This document shows, piece after piece, positions 7,675-17,200 of a DNA stretch of 64,000 nucleotides (its first letter is position 1; every line of letters begins with the position of its first letter). The translations under genes were made by a program, and so were the position numbers. The stretch lies in assembly GCF_029223185.1 (NCBI RefSeq), contig NZ_JARHUG010000012.1, positions 85,022-149,021 on the forward strand. Direction: 5' to 3'. Source of the DNA: Aliiglaciecola sp. CAU 1673 (GTDB lineage Bacteria; Pseudomonadota; Gammaproteobacteria; Enterobacterales; Alteromonadaceae). The notes below the pieces were generated by a model, which saw only the letters and a list, made by a program, of their open reading frames with translations, did not search any database and was not told the origin of the DNA.

Positions 7675-8219
7675 TGGCTAAGCGCTACTTTTCCAAGTTG
7701 CCTGCGGGGCTGATTGCCCTTTCCCTTTGCTTTGCCTCTTTGGTCAGGGCTGACCAAAGCTTTACGCCGGCCCAGTTGCGTGCACCCTTTTTGCTGCATA
7801 TTGCTCATTTCACGCAATTTCCGGACGATGATGTGTCCGGGGCTCCGGTGTATTTTTGCTTCCTTGAGGGAGAAAATCACCCGCAAGCTGATGCTTTCAG
7901 GGGCTCGCCTGCCAAAGATGTCAGGCAACGGCAAATTCTGTTGGTGGAGATGGATAGTATAGAAGCTATCAATCAACAGCCTTGCCATGTGCTTTTTGTC
8001 AGCCAGCAATATGAGAATGAGGAGCTATTCAAGTCCTTAGTAAGCCTTAAGGACAAAACGGTTTCTATTGGTGAATCCCTCAACTTTATTGAGCAGGGCG
8101 GCATGATGTCGATCATGCCCATGCAATCGAGAATGCGCATCTTCTTCAGTCGCGAGGCATTCCAGTCTACCGAACTTAAATTCAGTTCGGCACTGTTAAA
8201 GCGTGTGAACTTTCGCTAA
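7671..8219 (+). CDS. YfiR-family (DUF4154) periplasmic protein
   Basis: YfiR proteins are periplasmic; the best-known member represses the CHASE8-GGDEF protein YfiN. This 182-residue product has a signal peptide (SKLPAGLIALSLCFASLVRA), the FLLHIAHFTQFP opening motif, Cys63 in VYFCFLEG and Cys105 in PCHVLFVSQQ (matching one conserved disulfide of the family), and the C-terminal pattern SIGESLNFIEQGGMMSI...MRIFF. A second disulfide pair seen in Pseudomonas YfiR is absent. ATG 7671 overlaps the kinase stop; ATG 7674 is equally possible. The coupling implies that it controls the upstream kinase rather than a cyclase. Confidence 0.85.
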   Translation: MMAKRYFSKLPAGLIALSLCFASLVRADQSFTPAQLRAPFLLHIAHFTQFPDDDVSGAPVYFCFLEGENHPQADAFRGSPAKDVRQRQILLVEMDSIEAINQQPCHVLFVSQQYENEELFKSLVSLKDKTVSIGESLNFIEQGGMMSIMPMQSRMRIFFSREAFQSTELKFSSALLKRVNFR

Positions 8220-8381
8220 TGCGGCAGTCAAACCTGGCAACGGCAATATGAGCACGCGATTCAGGGACTTATATTGTCGTCATGTTTGAAGATTCTGATA
8301 GACTAGTAGCAAGTCTGTAAATCTGGTGAATGCCAATTTCACAGACGGCTTAAAAATCCCGGCAAGTATGGTTAGCGAAAA

Positions 8382-9089
8382 ATGCAGACACCGAACATTC
8401 TGATTGTAGAAGATGAAGTGGTTACCAGAACCACTTTAAAGAGCCTTTTTGAGGCTGAGGGCTATCAGGTTTTTGAAGCGGAAAATGGTGATCAGATGCA
8501 CCAGGTCTTCGCTTCCAACAATATAAACTTGGTCATCATGGACATTAACCTGCCGGGTAAAAATGGCCTGATCCTGGCGAGGGAGGTCAGAGACCGCAAA
8601 AATGTGGGCTTGATATTCCTGACGGGTCGCGACAACGATGTAGACCGTATCTTGGGTCTTGAAATCGGTGCCGATGATTACCTGACCAAGCCATTTAATC
8701 CACGAGAGCTGACCATCCGTGCCAGAAACTTACTGGCCCGTACCCTGAACAGCAATGAAGACGATGATCTGCCAAGCAAAGTCAGCTTCAATGGCTGGGT
8801 ATTAGACGGTGATAGCCGCAGTCTGATTTCTCCTAAAGGTCAGGAATTCAGATTACCACGCAGTGAGTTCAGGGCCTTGCACCTGTTCTTGCGTCATCCT
8901 GGTAAGATCCTGACCCGCGAACAGTTGATTATGGAAATGACCGGCCGAGAGTTACGTCCTAACGACCGCACGGTAGATGTGACCATTCGCCGAATTCGTA
9001 AGCACTTCGAGTCTGAGCCCAATTCAGAAGAGTTGATCGTTACCGTGCACGGTGAGGGTTACCGATTCTGCGGATCTGTAGACGCCTAA
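8382..9089 (+). CDS. arcA: aerobic respiration control response regulator ArcA
   Basis: ArcA is the OmpR/PhoB-type regulator of respiratory and fermentative genes under low oxygen. The 235-residue protein is closely similar to E. coli ArcA throughout. The receiver carries E10/D11, phospho-acceptor D54 in [13 protein letters not shown]81 and K103 in [15 protein letters not shown]. The winged helix ends with [26 protein letters not shown] and GEGYRFCG. No ArcB is present in the window. A 162-base leader separates it from the YfiR gene and it ends in its own hairpin terminator, so it is most likely an independent unit. Confidence 0.95.
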   Translation: MQTPNILIVEDEVVTRTTLKSLFEAEGYQVFEAENGDQMHQVFASNNINLVIMDINLPGKNGLILAREVRDRKNVGLIFLTGRDNDVDRILGLEIGADDYLTKPFNPRELTIRARNLLARTLNSNEDDDLPSKVSFNGWVLDGDSRSLISPKGQEFRLPRSEFRALHLFLRHPGKILTREQLIMEMTGRELRPNDRTVDVTIRRIRKHFESEPNSEELIVTVHGEGYRFCGSVDA

Positions 9090-9096
9090 AGCTATC

Positions 9097-9122
9097 AGGA
9101 GTGAGGCTATATCCTCACTCCT
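9097..9122 (+). terminator. hairpin terminator after arcA
   Basis: A perfect 10-bp stem, AGGAGTGAGG (9097-9106) with CCTCACTCCT (9113-9122), around a 6-base loop, 8 bases after the arcA stop. The following tail (ATCCTTTC) is only moderately T-rich. Confidence 0.65.
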
Positions 9123-9209
9123 ATCCTTTCAAAAAGCTAAAAAATTCAATCTGTTCAAGCATATCTTTGCAAAGTCCTCCTACACTTAGTGGAAAATCGG
9201 GAGATGACT

Positions 9210-9944
9210 ATGCGCCACGTTAACTTACTTTTGCTTTCTGGTTTTGTCCTCGCTAGCACTGCATTGAAGGCGGCCGAGTTTTCTATTGGTGTGGAGAACC
9301 TGGACTACAAGCCTTTCTCTGCGGTTGAAGATGGTAAATTTAGCGGTTACTTCAAAGAGGTATTGGACAAGTTTGCTGCAGATAACGGGCATAAATTCAC
9401 TTACAAGCCCCTCCCTGTTAAGCGTCTGATGCAGGACTTTCTGGCAGGTAAAGTAGATTTTAAAATTCCGGATAATAAATTCTGGGCGGGCAGCATGCGC
9501 CAAGGGCACGATATTTATTACTCTACCCCTGTAGCCACCTATGTGGATGGGGTTATGGTCAAACCCGCCAATGTCAGCCTTGATTATGACAAACTCAGCG
9601 GCCTTGTTACCCTCCGGGGTTTTACCCCTTTTCCCTTTATGGATGATATTGCCAAAGGCACCATCAAGTTAAGCGAGACTAATACTCTCGATGGGCTGAT
9701 AAAAATGGTGGAAAGCGATCGTGTGGACGGTGGTTTTGCGAACGTTGATGTGACTAAATACTACATGAGGGAAGTCATGGGTAACCCACAGCTGCTGGTA
9801 TTTGCAGAGGGACTACCCACAGGAGTAAGTGAAATTAGCCTTTCCACAATCAAGCATCAAGACATCATTGAGCAGTTTAATGCCTGGTTATTGTTAAAAC
9901 AGGACCTGATTGCCGAGTTGAAAGCGAAATACCAGATAAATTGA
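9210..9944 (+). CDS. periplasmic solute-binding protein (family 3 type)
   Basis: A 244-residue secreted binding protein of the bacterial extracellular solute-binding family 3 fold. It has a signal peptide (VNLLLLSGFVLASTALKAA), then FSIGVENLDYKPFS, GYFKEVLDKFAADNG and LPVKRLMQDFLAGKVDFKIPDN, the usual family-3 pattern in which the last strand samples a ligand-binding segment. ATG 9210 is favoured by GGGAG six bases upstream; ATG 9204 and GTG 9189 are in frame. No ABC permease or ATPase lies nearby, so it is a lone binding protein. A sensing or scavenging role is possible. Ligand unknown. Confidence 0.8.
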   Translation: MRHVNLLLLSGFVLASTALKAAEFSIGVENLDYKPFSAVEDGKFSGYFKEVLDKFAADNGHKFTYKPLPVKRLMQDFLAGKVDFKIPDNKFWAGSMRQGHDIYYSTPVATYVDGVMVKPANVSLDYDKLSGLVTLRGFTPFPFMDDIAKGTIKLSETNTLDGLIKMVESDRVDGGFANVDVTKYYMREVMGNPQLLVFAEGLPTGVSEISLSTIKHQDIIEQFNAWLLLKQDLIAELKAKYQIN

Positions 9945-9972
9945 TGCTGGGAATGCTAGTTAACACACAGGG

Positions 9973-9992
9973 GAGGAGGAAATAGCCTCCTC
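9973..9992. terminator. bidirectional hairpin between the binding protein and pmbA
   Basis: GAGGAGG (9973-9979) pairs perfectly with CCTCCTC (9986-9992) around AAATAG, with a few further outer G-C pairs (GGG/CCC) after a bulge. It lies between two convergent genes and overlaps the pmbA stop codon by 2 bases. There is no clear T-tract on either side. Confidence 0.5.
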
Positions 9993-11322
9993 AGTCCCCT
10001 GCTATCTGCATATTGCCAATCAGGATTGAGCCGGTCTGCACCGCGCCGCGAGTTTCGGTATCAGTGCCGATAGCACGAATATTCTTGAGCATATCCTTAA
10101 GATTGCCGGCGATGGTAATTTCGTGCACGGGGTAGGCAATCTCACCATCTTCCACCCAAAAACCGGCTGCCCCTCTGGAATAGTCGCCATTGACGATATT
10201 GACGCCTTGACCCATGAGTTCAGTAACCAATAGACCGCTGCCCATCTCTTTGAGTAACTGATCAAAGTCCTGGCCGCTGTCTTGTATCAGCCAGTTGTGG
10301 ATCCCACCCGCATGGCCGTTGCTACGCATACCCAATTTTCGTGCTGAATAGCTGGTCAGAAGATAGTGGCGCAGGATGCCGTTTTCGATGATATCCAGAT
10401 CCTCTGTGCGTGCCCCCTCGTGATCAAAAATGGAGCTGGCTAAGCCCTTTTTGATATGTGGACGCTCTTTGATGGTCATCCATGAGGGCAGAACTTGTTT
10501 ATCCAGATGATCCAGCAAAAAGGAAGATTTGCGATACAGGCTGCCACCGCTGATGGCAGACACCAGATGCCCAAATAAGCCTGACGCTATCTCCCGGTGA
10601 AACATCACCGGTGCCTTGGTGGTTTTCAGCGTTCTGCCACCGAGTCGACTTAAGGTGGCCTGCGCTGCTTCTTTGCCCACTTGCTCGGCAGAATTAAGCA
10701 GATGGGCTTCACGATTGACGCTATAGGCGTAATCCCGCTGCATGTCATCCCCTTGCTGGGCGATAACTACGCAACTGAGGCTATAGCGGCTGCTGGGATA
10801 ACCGGCATTAATACCATGGGTATTGCCGTAGACTTTGACGCCCAGATTGGCATTGTAAGAGGCGCCATCGGAGTTAGTGATGCGCTCGTCCTGCTCGAAA
10901 GCGACCTTTTCCGCCTCAATGGCCAATTTGATGCCTGCCTCAGCATCCAGCTCAATAGGATGGTAGAGATCCAGGTCAGGAAAGTCCCTGGCGATCAAAT
11001 CCTCTTCGACCAGACCGTTGAAGGGGTCTTCGCTGGTGTAGCGGGCAATCTCAATGGCTTTCTCAACGGTCATCTTTAATGCTTGTGGACTTAAATCTGC
11101 AGTGGAAGCGCTGCCTTTACGTTTGCCCACATAGACACTGATCCCCAATCCACCGTCGTTGGTGAATTCCAGGGTTTCAATTTGTTGCATCCGGGATGAC
11201 ACCGCAATGCCCTGTACCTTGCTCATACTGGCTTCTGCCTGGGTGGCGCCGAGCTTTTTGGCCAGTTTCAGGGTGTCATCTACGACCTGTTGAATATCTT
11301 CCAGTGTTTGTCTTGCATTCAT
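9991..11322 (-). CDS. pmbA: metalloprotease-complex subunit PmbA/TldE
   Basis: PmbA (TldE) is the non-catalytic partner of the zinc protease TldD; the heterodimer is known from microcin B17 maturation and CcdA degradation. The 443-residue protein fits the family, with EASMSKVQGIAVSSR near the N-terminus, FNGLVEED, a central HREIASGLFGHLV segment where TldD has HExxxH but a metal site is lacking here, and the conserved C-terminus GAVQTGSILIGNMQIAG. tldD lies 2 kb away on the same strand, separated by darP on the other strand. It is divergent from darP by 61 bases, as in other gammaproteobacteria. Confidence 0.95.
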   Translation of the reverse strand: MNARQTLEDIQQVVDDTLKLAKKLGATQAEASMSKVQGIAVSSRMQQIETLEFTNDGGLGISVYVGKRKGSASTADLSPQALKMTVEKAIEIARYTSEDPFNGLVEEDLIARDFPDLDLYHPIELDAEAGIKLAIEAEKVAFEQDERITNSDGASYNANLGVKVYGNTHGINAGYPSSRYSLSCVVIAQQGDDMQRDYAYSVNREAHLLNSAEQVGKEAAQATLSRLGGRTLKTTKAPVMFHREIASGLFGHLVSAISGGSLYRKSSFLLDHLDKQVLPSWMTIKERPHIKKGLASSIFDHEGARTEDLDIIENGILRHYLLTSYSARKLGMRSNGHAGGIHNWLIQDSGQDFDQLLKEMGSGLLVTELMGQGVNIVNGDYSRGAAGFWVEDGEIAYPVHEITIAGNLKDMLKNIRAIGTDTETRGAVQTGSILIGNMQIAGD

Positions 11323-11383
11323 AAATTGGTATTGCGGTTGGGCAAGAGGTTACAATTAGCAGCAGTGTAACACTAAAGACAAC

Positions 11384-11911
11384 ATGATGACGGATATCAC
11401 AGACCAACTCCCAGAAGACGACCAAGATGTTGAGTTAAAAAGTAAGACCCAGCTAAAAAATGAAATGCATGAGTTGCAGCAGCTGGGGCAAAAGCTGGTG
11501 GATCTTGGGCAAGCCGCTTTGGCCAAAGTACCCATGGACACTGAGTTGGCTGAGGCCGTGAAACTGGCCAGACGTATCAACCGCAAGAAGGACGGGTTTC
11601 GGCGTCAGCTGCAGTTTATTGGCAAGCTGATGCGTAACCGAGACACCACGCCTATTCGCCAGGCATTGGATTTAATTGAAAACCGTCACCAGCAGGCCAC
11701 GGTCAAATTACACCGATTGGAGCGCATGCGTGACGATATTGTCGCCAAAGGCGACAGTGCCATTGAGGCGGCGTTACAGGAAAATCCACAGTTGGAACGT
11801 CAGAAGCTACGTCAGCTGGCCTTACAGGCTCAGCGTGAAGCCAGCCACAATAAGCCACCTAAAGCATCCAGAGAGATTTTTCAGTATCTGAAAGAGATGT
11901 TGGTGGATTAA
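11384..11911 (+). CDS. darP: ribosome biogenesis factor DarP (YjgA, DUF615)
   Basis: YjgA/DarP associates with late 50S precursors and promotes maturation of the large subunit. The 175-residue, highly charged, helical protein shows family landmarks: KTQLKNEMHELQQLGQ, KLARRINRKKDGFRRQLQFIGKLMR and the C-terminal REIFQYLKEML. There is no membrane segment. ATG 11384 and ATG 11387 are adjacent. It lies between pmbA and tldD, the usual syntenic position, and converges with tldD across a shared hairpin terminator. Confidence 0.92.
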   Translation: MMTDITDQLPEDDQDVELKSKTQLKNEMHELQQLGQKLVDLGQAALAKVPMDTELAEAVKLARRINRKKDGFRRQLQFIGKLMRNRDTTPIRQALDLIENRHQQATVKLHRLERMRDDIVAKGDSAIEAALQENPQLERQKLRQLALQAQREASHNKPPKASREIFQYLKEMLVD

Positions 11912-11936
11912 TCTGATTACAGCCAGCTCAGGCGCA

Positions 11937-11960
11937 AGGCACTGCTATCAGGCAGTGCCT
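11937..11960. terminator. bidirectional hairpin between darP and tldD
   Basis: AGGCACTGC (11937-11945) pairs perfectly with GCAGTGCCT (11952-11960) around a 6-base loop. It lies 25 bases past the darP stop, and the tldD stop codon sits in the loop. There is no strong T-tract. Confidence 0.55.
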
Positions 11961-13387
11961 CCTACGGTAAGCAAGTCAATTTTAAGGCTGGGTTGCCCAA
12001 CGCCCACAGGGACACTCTGACCGTCTTTGCCACAAACACCTACGCCCTTATCCAGGGCCAAATCATTACCAATCATGGAAATACGCTGCATCACATCCGG
12101 ACCATTACCGATTAGGGTGGCGCCTTTGACTGGAGTGGTGATCTTGCCGTTTTCAATCAGATAGGCTTCTGAGGTGGAAAATACGAATTTACCCGAAGTG
12201 ATATCCACCTGACCGCCGCCAAAATTAGGCGCGTAGATGCCTTTTTTGATGCTGGCGATCAGCTCTTGTGGATCGTGCTGTCCGGCCAGCATGTAGGTAT
12301 TGGTCATACGCGGCATGGGCAAATGGGCATAGGACTCACGCCGGCCGTTACCGGTTACCGGTACGCCCATTAATCGCGCATTGAGCTTATCCTGCATATA
12401 GCCTTTAAGAATACCGTCTTCAATCAGCACGTTGTAGGCGCTGGGTGTACCTTCGTCATCTACCGACAGGGAGCCACGGCGGTGCGCCAGAGTACCGTCA
12501 TCCACCACGGTCACGCCTTTCGCGGCTACCCGCTGGCCAATACGGCCGCTGAAGGTGGATGAGCCCTTGCGATTAAAATCACCTTCCAATCCATGACCCA
12601 CTGCTTCATGCAGTAAAACACCCGGCCAGCCGCTGCCGAGAACCACTGGCATTTGGCCGGCAGGGGCGTCGATAGCCTGCATATTGATACGGGCCATATG
12701 CAATGCTTCATCGGCCAGTCGCTGATAAGCCAGCCTGCCATCGTGCAATTCGAGGAATTTTTCATAGCCATAGCGGCCACCCATACCGGCACTGCCGCGC
12801 TCACGGCGGCCGTTTTGTTCCATCAGCACCGAACAGTTCAAGCGCACCAACGGGCGAATATCGGAGCACAGGGTGCCATCGCTGGCGGCGATCAGCACTT
12901 CCTCGAAAACACCGCTTAGACTCACGATCACCTGACTAATATCGGCTTCCTGATCACGCACATAGGCATCCACATTACGCAGCAGATCAATTTTGTCCTG
13001 CTCTTTCATCAGCATAATGGGATTGCTGTGCGCGTAGAGTGCATTGTGATCCCTGCGACTGAAGGCTTTGACCTGATGGTTGCCGCCTTGTCTGGCAATG
13101 CTGCGGGCCGCCGTACTGGCTTGTAGCAGGGCTTCCTTGGAGATTTCATCCGAGTAGGCAAAGCCGGTTTTTTCGCCGTTGACGGCACGCACACCTACGC
13201 CACGTTCGATGTTGTAGCTACCATCTTTGATGATGCCATCTTCCAGCACCCAGCTCTCATGATGACTGGACTGGAAGTAGAGATCGGCAAAATCGTTGTC
13301 ATGGGCGTAAATCAGGCCCAGAGCATGGTGTAAATCATCCAGCTCCAGACCGGATGCGGTTAATAGATTCTGTTCAACCTGCTTCAA
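11948..13387 (-). CDS. tldD: metalloprotease TldD
   Basis: TldD is the catalytic subunit of the TldD/TldE peptidase. At 479 residues it is full length. The zinc motif HEAVGH (H260, E261, H265) lies inside [19 protein letters not shown], and the conserved cysteine-containing C-terminal segment [19 protein letters not shown] supplies the third ligand region. The start ATG lies inside the end of the nit gene (14-base overlap), so it should be translationally coupled. It is the last gene of the long minus-strand block that begins with mreB or upstream. Confidence 0.96.
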   Translation of the reverse strand: MKQVEQNLLTASGLELDDLHHALGLIYAHDNDFADLYFQSSHHESWVLEDGIIKDGSYNIERGVGVRAVNGEKTGFAYSDEISKEALLQASTAARSIARQGGNHQVKAFSRRDHNALYAHSNPIMLMKEQDKIDLLRNVDAYVRDQEADISQVIVSLSGVFEEVLIAASDGTLCSDIRPLVRLNCSVLMEQNGRRERGSAGMGGRYGYEKFLELHDGRLAYQRLADEALHMARINMQAIDAPAGQMPVVLGSGWPGVLLHEAVGHGLEGDFNRKGSSTFSGRIGQRVAAKGVTVVDDGTLAHRRGSLSVDDEGTPSAYNVLIEDGILKGYMQDKLNARLMGVPVTGNGRRESYAHLPMPRMTNTYMLAGQHDPQELIASIKKGIYAPNFGGGQVDITSGKFVFSTSEAYLIENGKITTPVKGATLIGNGPDVMQRISMIGNDLALDKGVGVCGKDGQSVPVGVGQPSLKIDLLTVGGTA

Positions 13388-14213
13388 TCAGTTGACTCCT
13401 GAATTGGTTATGCTGAGCAACGGGCATACTCTGACGAATACGCGCCAGCTCGCCCGGCTCTGTGGTGGCCATAATCATCCCTGGCCCCTCTTCAATCAGG
13501 GCCAGGGTTTCCCCCCATGGAGAGAGTATGGCACTGTGTCCGTAGGTTTCACGACCATTGGCATGAACGCCGCCCTGGTTGGGGGCGACAATGTAGCATT
13601 GTTTTTCGATAGCGCGGGCACTCAACAAAGATTGCCAGTGTGCTTTGCCAGTGACTTTGGTAAAAGCCGCAGGCAGGGTGATAATATCTACCTCGCCCAT
13701 CGCCTGAAACAGTCCGGGGAAACGCACATCATAACAAACCGCCAACCCGACCCGGCCAAAAGGGGTATCCACCACCACTACTTTGTTACCTGCTTGAGTG
13801 TAGCGGGATTCAAGGTAACTACGGGTGTTATCTTCTACCTGCACATCGAACAGGTGGATTTTACGGTAATGCGCCAGTTGTTTGCCGTCGGGGCCATACA
13901 TCAAACAGGAAGCGGTAAATTTGTCAGCTTGAGCGGCCAGTAAGGGAACAGTTCCGGCGACCAAGTACACCCCATATTGTCTGGCCAATTTTGCCAGGTT
14001 GCTTTGGATATCGCCCTCACCGGGCTCTTCGGCGACGTCCAGTAACCTCTTATCGCCTCCACCGAAACAAACGAAGCATTCAGGCAACACTACCAGGGTT
14101 GGAACATCGAGGGATAGCTCTTGTAACTGTTGTTCTACCCAGGTCAGATTCTCAGATGGCTCTGGCGTGGATACCATTTGCAGGGCAACCAGGTTTACTG
14201 AAGATTTAGCCAT
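13374..14213 (-). CDS. carbon-nitrogen hydrolase of the nitrilase superfamily (Nit1-like)
   Basis: A 279-residue nitrilase-fold amidase. The catalytic triad is visible: Glu45 in LPEC, Lys118 in YRKIHLFD and Cys160 in [14 protein letters not shown]. The YRKIHLFD...DTPFGRVGL pattern and [12 protein letters not shown] are closest to Nit1-type deaminated-glutathione amidases, so removal of deaminated glutathione is a reasonable inference. ATG 14213 is chosen because GGAGGGG lies just upstream and residues before it are poorly conserved. It overlaps the yhdP stop by 8 bases and the tldD start by 14. The order yhdP-nit-tldD is common in marine gammaproteobacteria. Confidence 0.88.
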   Translation of the reverse strand: MAKSSVNLVALQMVSTPEPSENLTWVEQQLQELSLDVPTLVVLPECFVCFGGGDKRLLDVAEEPGEGDIQSNLAKLARQYGVYLVAGTVPLLAAQADKFTASCLMYGPDGKQLAHYRKIHLFDVQVEDNTRSYLESRYTQAGNKVVVVDTPFGRVGLAVCYDVRFPGLFQAMGEVDIITLPAAFTKVTGKAHWQSLLSARAIEKQCYIVAPNQGGVHANGRETYGHSAILSPWGETLALIEEGPGMIMATTEPGELARIRQSMPVAQHNQFRSQLIEAG

Positions 14214-17200
14214 TGATCCCCTCCGAAGCGGGTTTGCTCTGTTGGTCTTTTGGATTACTCGGTTTTGCCTTGGCCGGCAATTCCACATCGCGACTATCGC
14301 GGCCTTTTTCTTCCAATACAGGTTCGTCTAAGGTTCCTGTCAGAGAATAGCGGATATTGGAAATCACCTTGGCAGAAGTTAATACTTCGTCCAATGCAAA
14401 GGCGGCGATGGCCGTGGTAGGGGAGACCATCCACGCCAGAATCACCGGTAAACTGGAAGTGACTTTGGGCACAAAGGCAATATCGTAATTCAGGGCTTTG
14501 CTGTTCAGGTCGGTGTACCCGGTTAAAGACATCTTGCCGGCAGCACCGTCAATCTGGGTATCTTTGGTGTGTACCCGGCCTTGGGCAATCTGGAAACTGC
14601 CGCTCATTTCGTCATAGAAAAAACCTTTGGCAAAGACATCTCTGAAGTCCAACGTAAGTTTACGCACCAATGATTCCAAGCTCAGGATACTGAACAATCG
14701 TGCGCCTTTGTCACTGACTTCACTAAGATAACCATCGCTGAGCTGCCATTTCACATCGCCATTGAGACTGGCAAAATTAAAATCATAGGGTGCCTGCTGC
14801 CAGCTTAAATCAAAATCCATATCGGCGCCGGAGTCGCGTATACCGGAATCCAGTCCAAAGTCTTTCAACAGAGCGCCGAAATCTTCACTGCTGAATTTGC
14901 CGAGTAGACGGGTGCTGGTGTCTCCGCCGTTATACCAATTACCGGTGGCGCTTAGTTTGTGGCCGGCGCGGCTGATATCCAGTCTGTCTATGGACATGCC
15001 CTGATGGTGTCGGCTCATTTTCAAACTGACTTTACCTAAATCATATATTCCATAAGTGCAGCGTTTACACTCGAACTCCAGCGGCGGCATGGTTTTAAGA
15101 TCCGGCGCATTGCCGGTTGTTGAAGCTTCCGCTTGGTTATCTGTATGCTCAAATTCGGGGATATTCAGATAATCCGTCTTTATCTTCAGACCTCTGCCAA
15201 GCCAGTCCTGCGATATTTCCAGTTCACTTCGGGTCTCTTCGGCATTCAGGCTGACCAGCCACGCGAGATCGCGGTACTTGATATTGGCCTGCACCTTGTT
15301 CAGCGGTACATCCAGGATTTTCAGGGTGTCAGCATTAATAAATATTCTATCCGGCACGGGAAAAATGTTATTGCCACTGTCGGTTGTGCCGGCAAGCAGG
15401 CTCTCCACGGTATCGTGCCACTGCCCAAAAACCACGTCGGTCAGGTCAGCGGAGATACTGAACCCCATGCCCAAACCGGCAAAGCTGCTATCGCCCAAGG
15501 CCAGATGGGCCCTGGAAAAACGCATTTCCTGGTGGGGAAGCAGGCCCTCAAATCTAACCTGATTGCCAAGTTGTGCCCTGACCTGCGAAACCTGGCTGTT
15601 ACCCGTTACATTGAGATGCAGTGGCATTTCTGTGTCACTGATTTTGTTCAGCGGGACGGGCATATTAAGTCGTGCATCCTTAAGATCGGATTGCAGATCA
15701 AACTCATATTCGTAGCCTTCGCTGGGGAATTTGAGACTGAGGTCTGCCGACCAGCCACTTTTTCCTTGTATTTGCTGTTGCATACTGGGTTTGTATGCAG
15801 CAATCAGCTTGTCCAGATCCCACTTACCTTGCAGGGTTACGTTGGCACCGTAGGCTTCTTTTCCTTGTTTGCCTTGCATGGAGAGAGAGAGAGGTTGATC
15901 CCACAGCCTGGCGCGTAAGTCTTTCGATTCAATCTTGTCATTAACGAAGTGGATTTGCCCTTTAAGGTCATCCAGAGGCAGACCCAGACTCACAACATTG
16001 GTCTGGTTACCGGGAAGGCTGACTTTGCCAGTGGCAACCACATTGGTACCGCTTAAGGGAATATCCAGGCGTAACTGGGCATGCATCATATCGTCAATGC
16101 GCAGCTCATCCAGGGCAGCACCTACCGAATCTGACAAGGCGCTGTTAAGCATCAGATCCCTAACCGCTTCACCTTCTGCATCGGCGTGGATGTCGATGAC
16201 TAAGGTGGCGGTATCACTCAATACCGGAATAAGCGCTTTCACTTCGCCGATACGCAGGTCACGCAGCCTGCCCTCATTGCTGTACATCCACAGGGCTTCA
16301 TTTTCGAACAATAAGTCCAGTTTTAGCTCGCTGAGGCTGGGCCACTCCTGGTCGAACGAAAACTCGCCGTTTTCTATGCTAACCCCAGCCTGGAAAATGC
16401 CCTGGTTCTGGGTATAAGGGAAATCTGTCAGACTGCCATGCCAAAGCAGAGAGATATTGCGCAGGTCACCAGTGACCAAAGCACGGTTTAGGTACGCCTG
16501 TGTCCCTTTCCCCATTAAAGAGGGGGGAAACAGGCGTTTGGCGTTGGCCACTTGCATGGGTTGGATGCGGCTGACCAGGCTTAAGTGACTGTCGTCAGTG
16601 TTAAAAGCCATGGCGATGCGGGCGCTTAGATCCTCACTGTCGATAAAAATGTCTGGCGCCGTTACCAGCAAACCATTTGGCTTGGTATCAAAAAATATCT
16701 CAGCACCTAAGGCATCAAATGGCATGTCGTGCTCAAGCAGATTGTGACTCTGTAATACGCCTTGCTCGGCTTGTAGCTGCAACTTGCCTTTATTGCCCAG
16801 CCAGGAAAGATTTCCCCGGCCTTGCTGAAGACCCGGGATCAAGCCATGTTGTTCATAGCCCAAATCATAAAAATCTAAATTCAGTCCAGCTCCATCAGTA
16901 CCGAACCAAAGCGCTATATTTTCCAGCTTGGTGCGCAGATTCATCTGCTTGAGACTGTCCATGCCCTCGTCGTCGAGCACTAATGCCGTCAGTGGAAGCA
17001 GCTGTTCCAGATTCAATGGGTCGATTTGCAGCCCCAACCCCTCTGCATGGTGTTGGCTGCCCAACATGCCCATCTCAAAAGGCGCCTCGTCGTTGAGCTG
17101 CATCTGCAATTTGGATAGGGCGAAGCGCCAGCCTTGGCTATCGGGTCTTGCAGCAAATTCGCCACCTTCAATGCGTACCTCCAGGGGCGCTTCCCCTTGC

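Noticed and set aside
7434..8009. 191-codon minus-strand open frame
   Set aside because: It is opposite the kinase ATPase domain and the YfiR gene, both clearly real.
8318..8345. CRP-like GTGA...TCAC in the arcA leader
   Set aside because: The half-sites are spaced nine bases apart, not six, so it is not a standard CRP site.
15133..15918. 261-codon plus-strand open frame
   Set aside because: It lies wholly opposite yhdP, has no family features and is a typical antisense shadow of a long gene.
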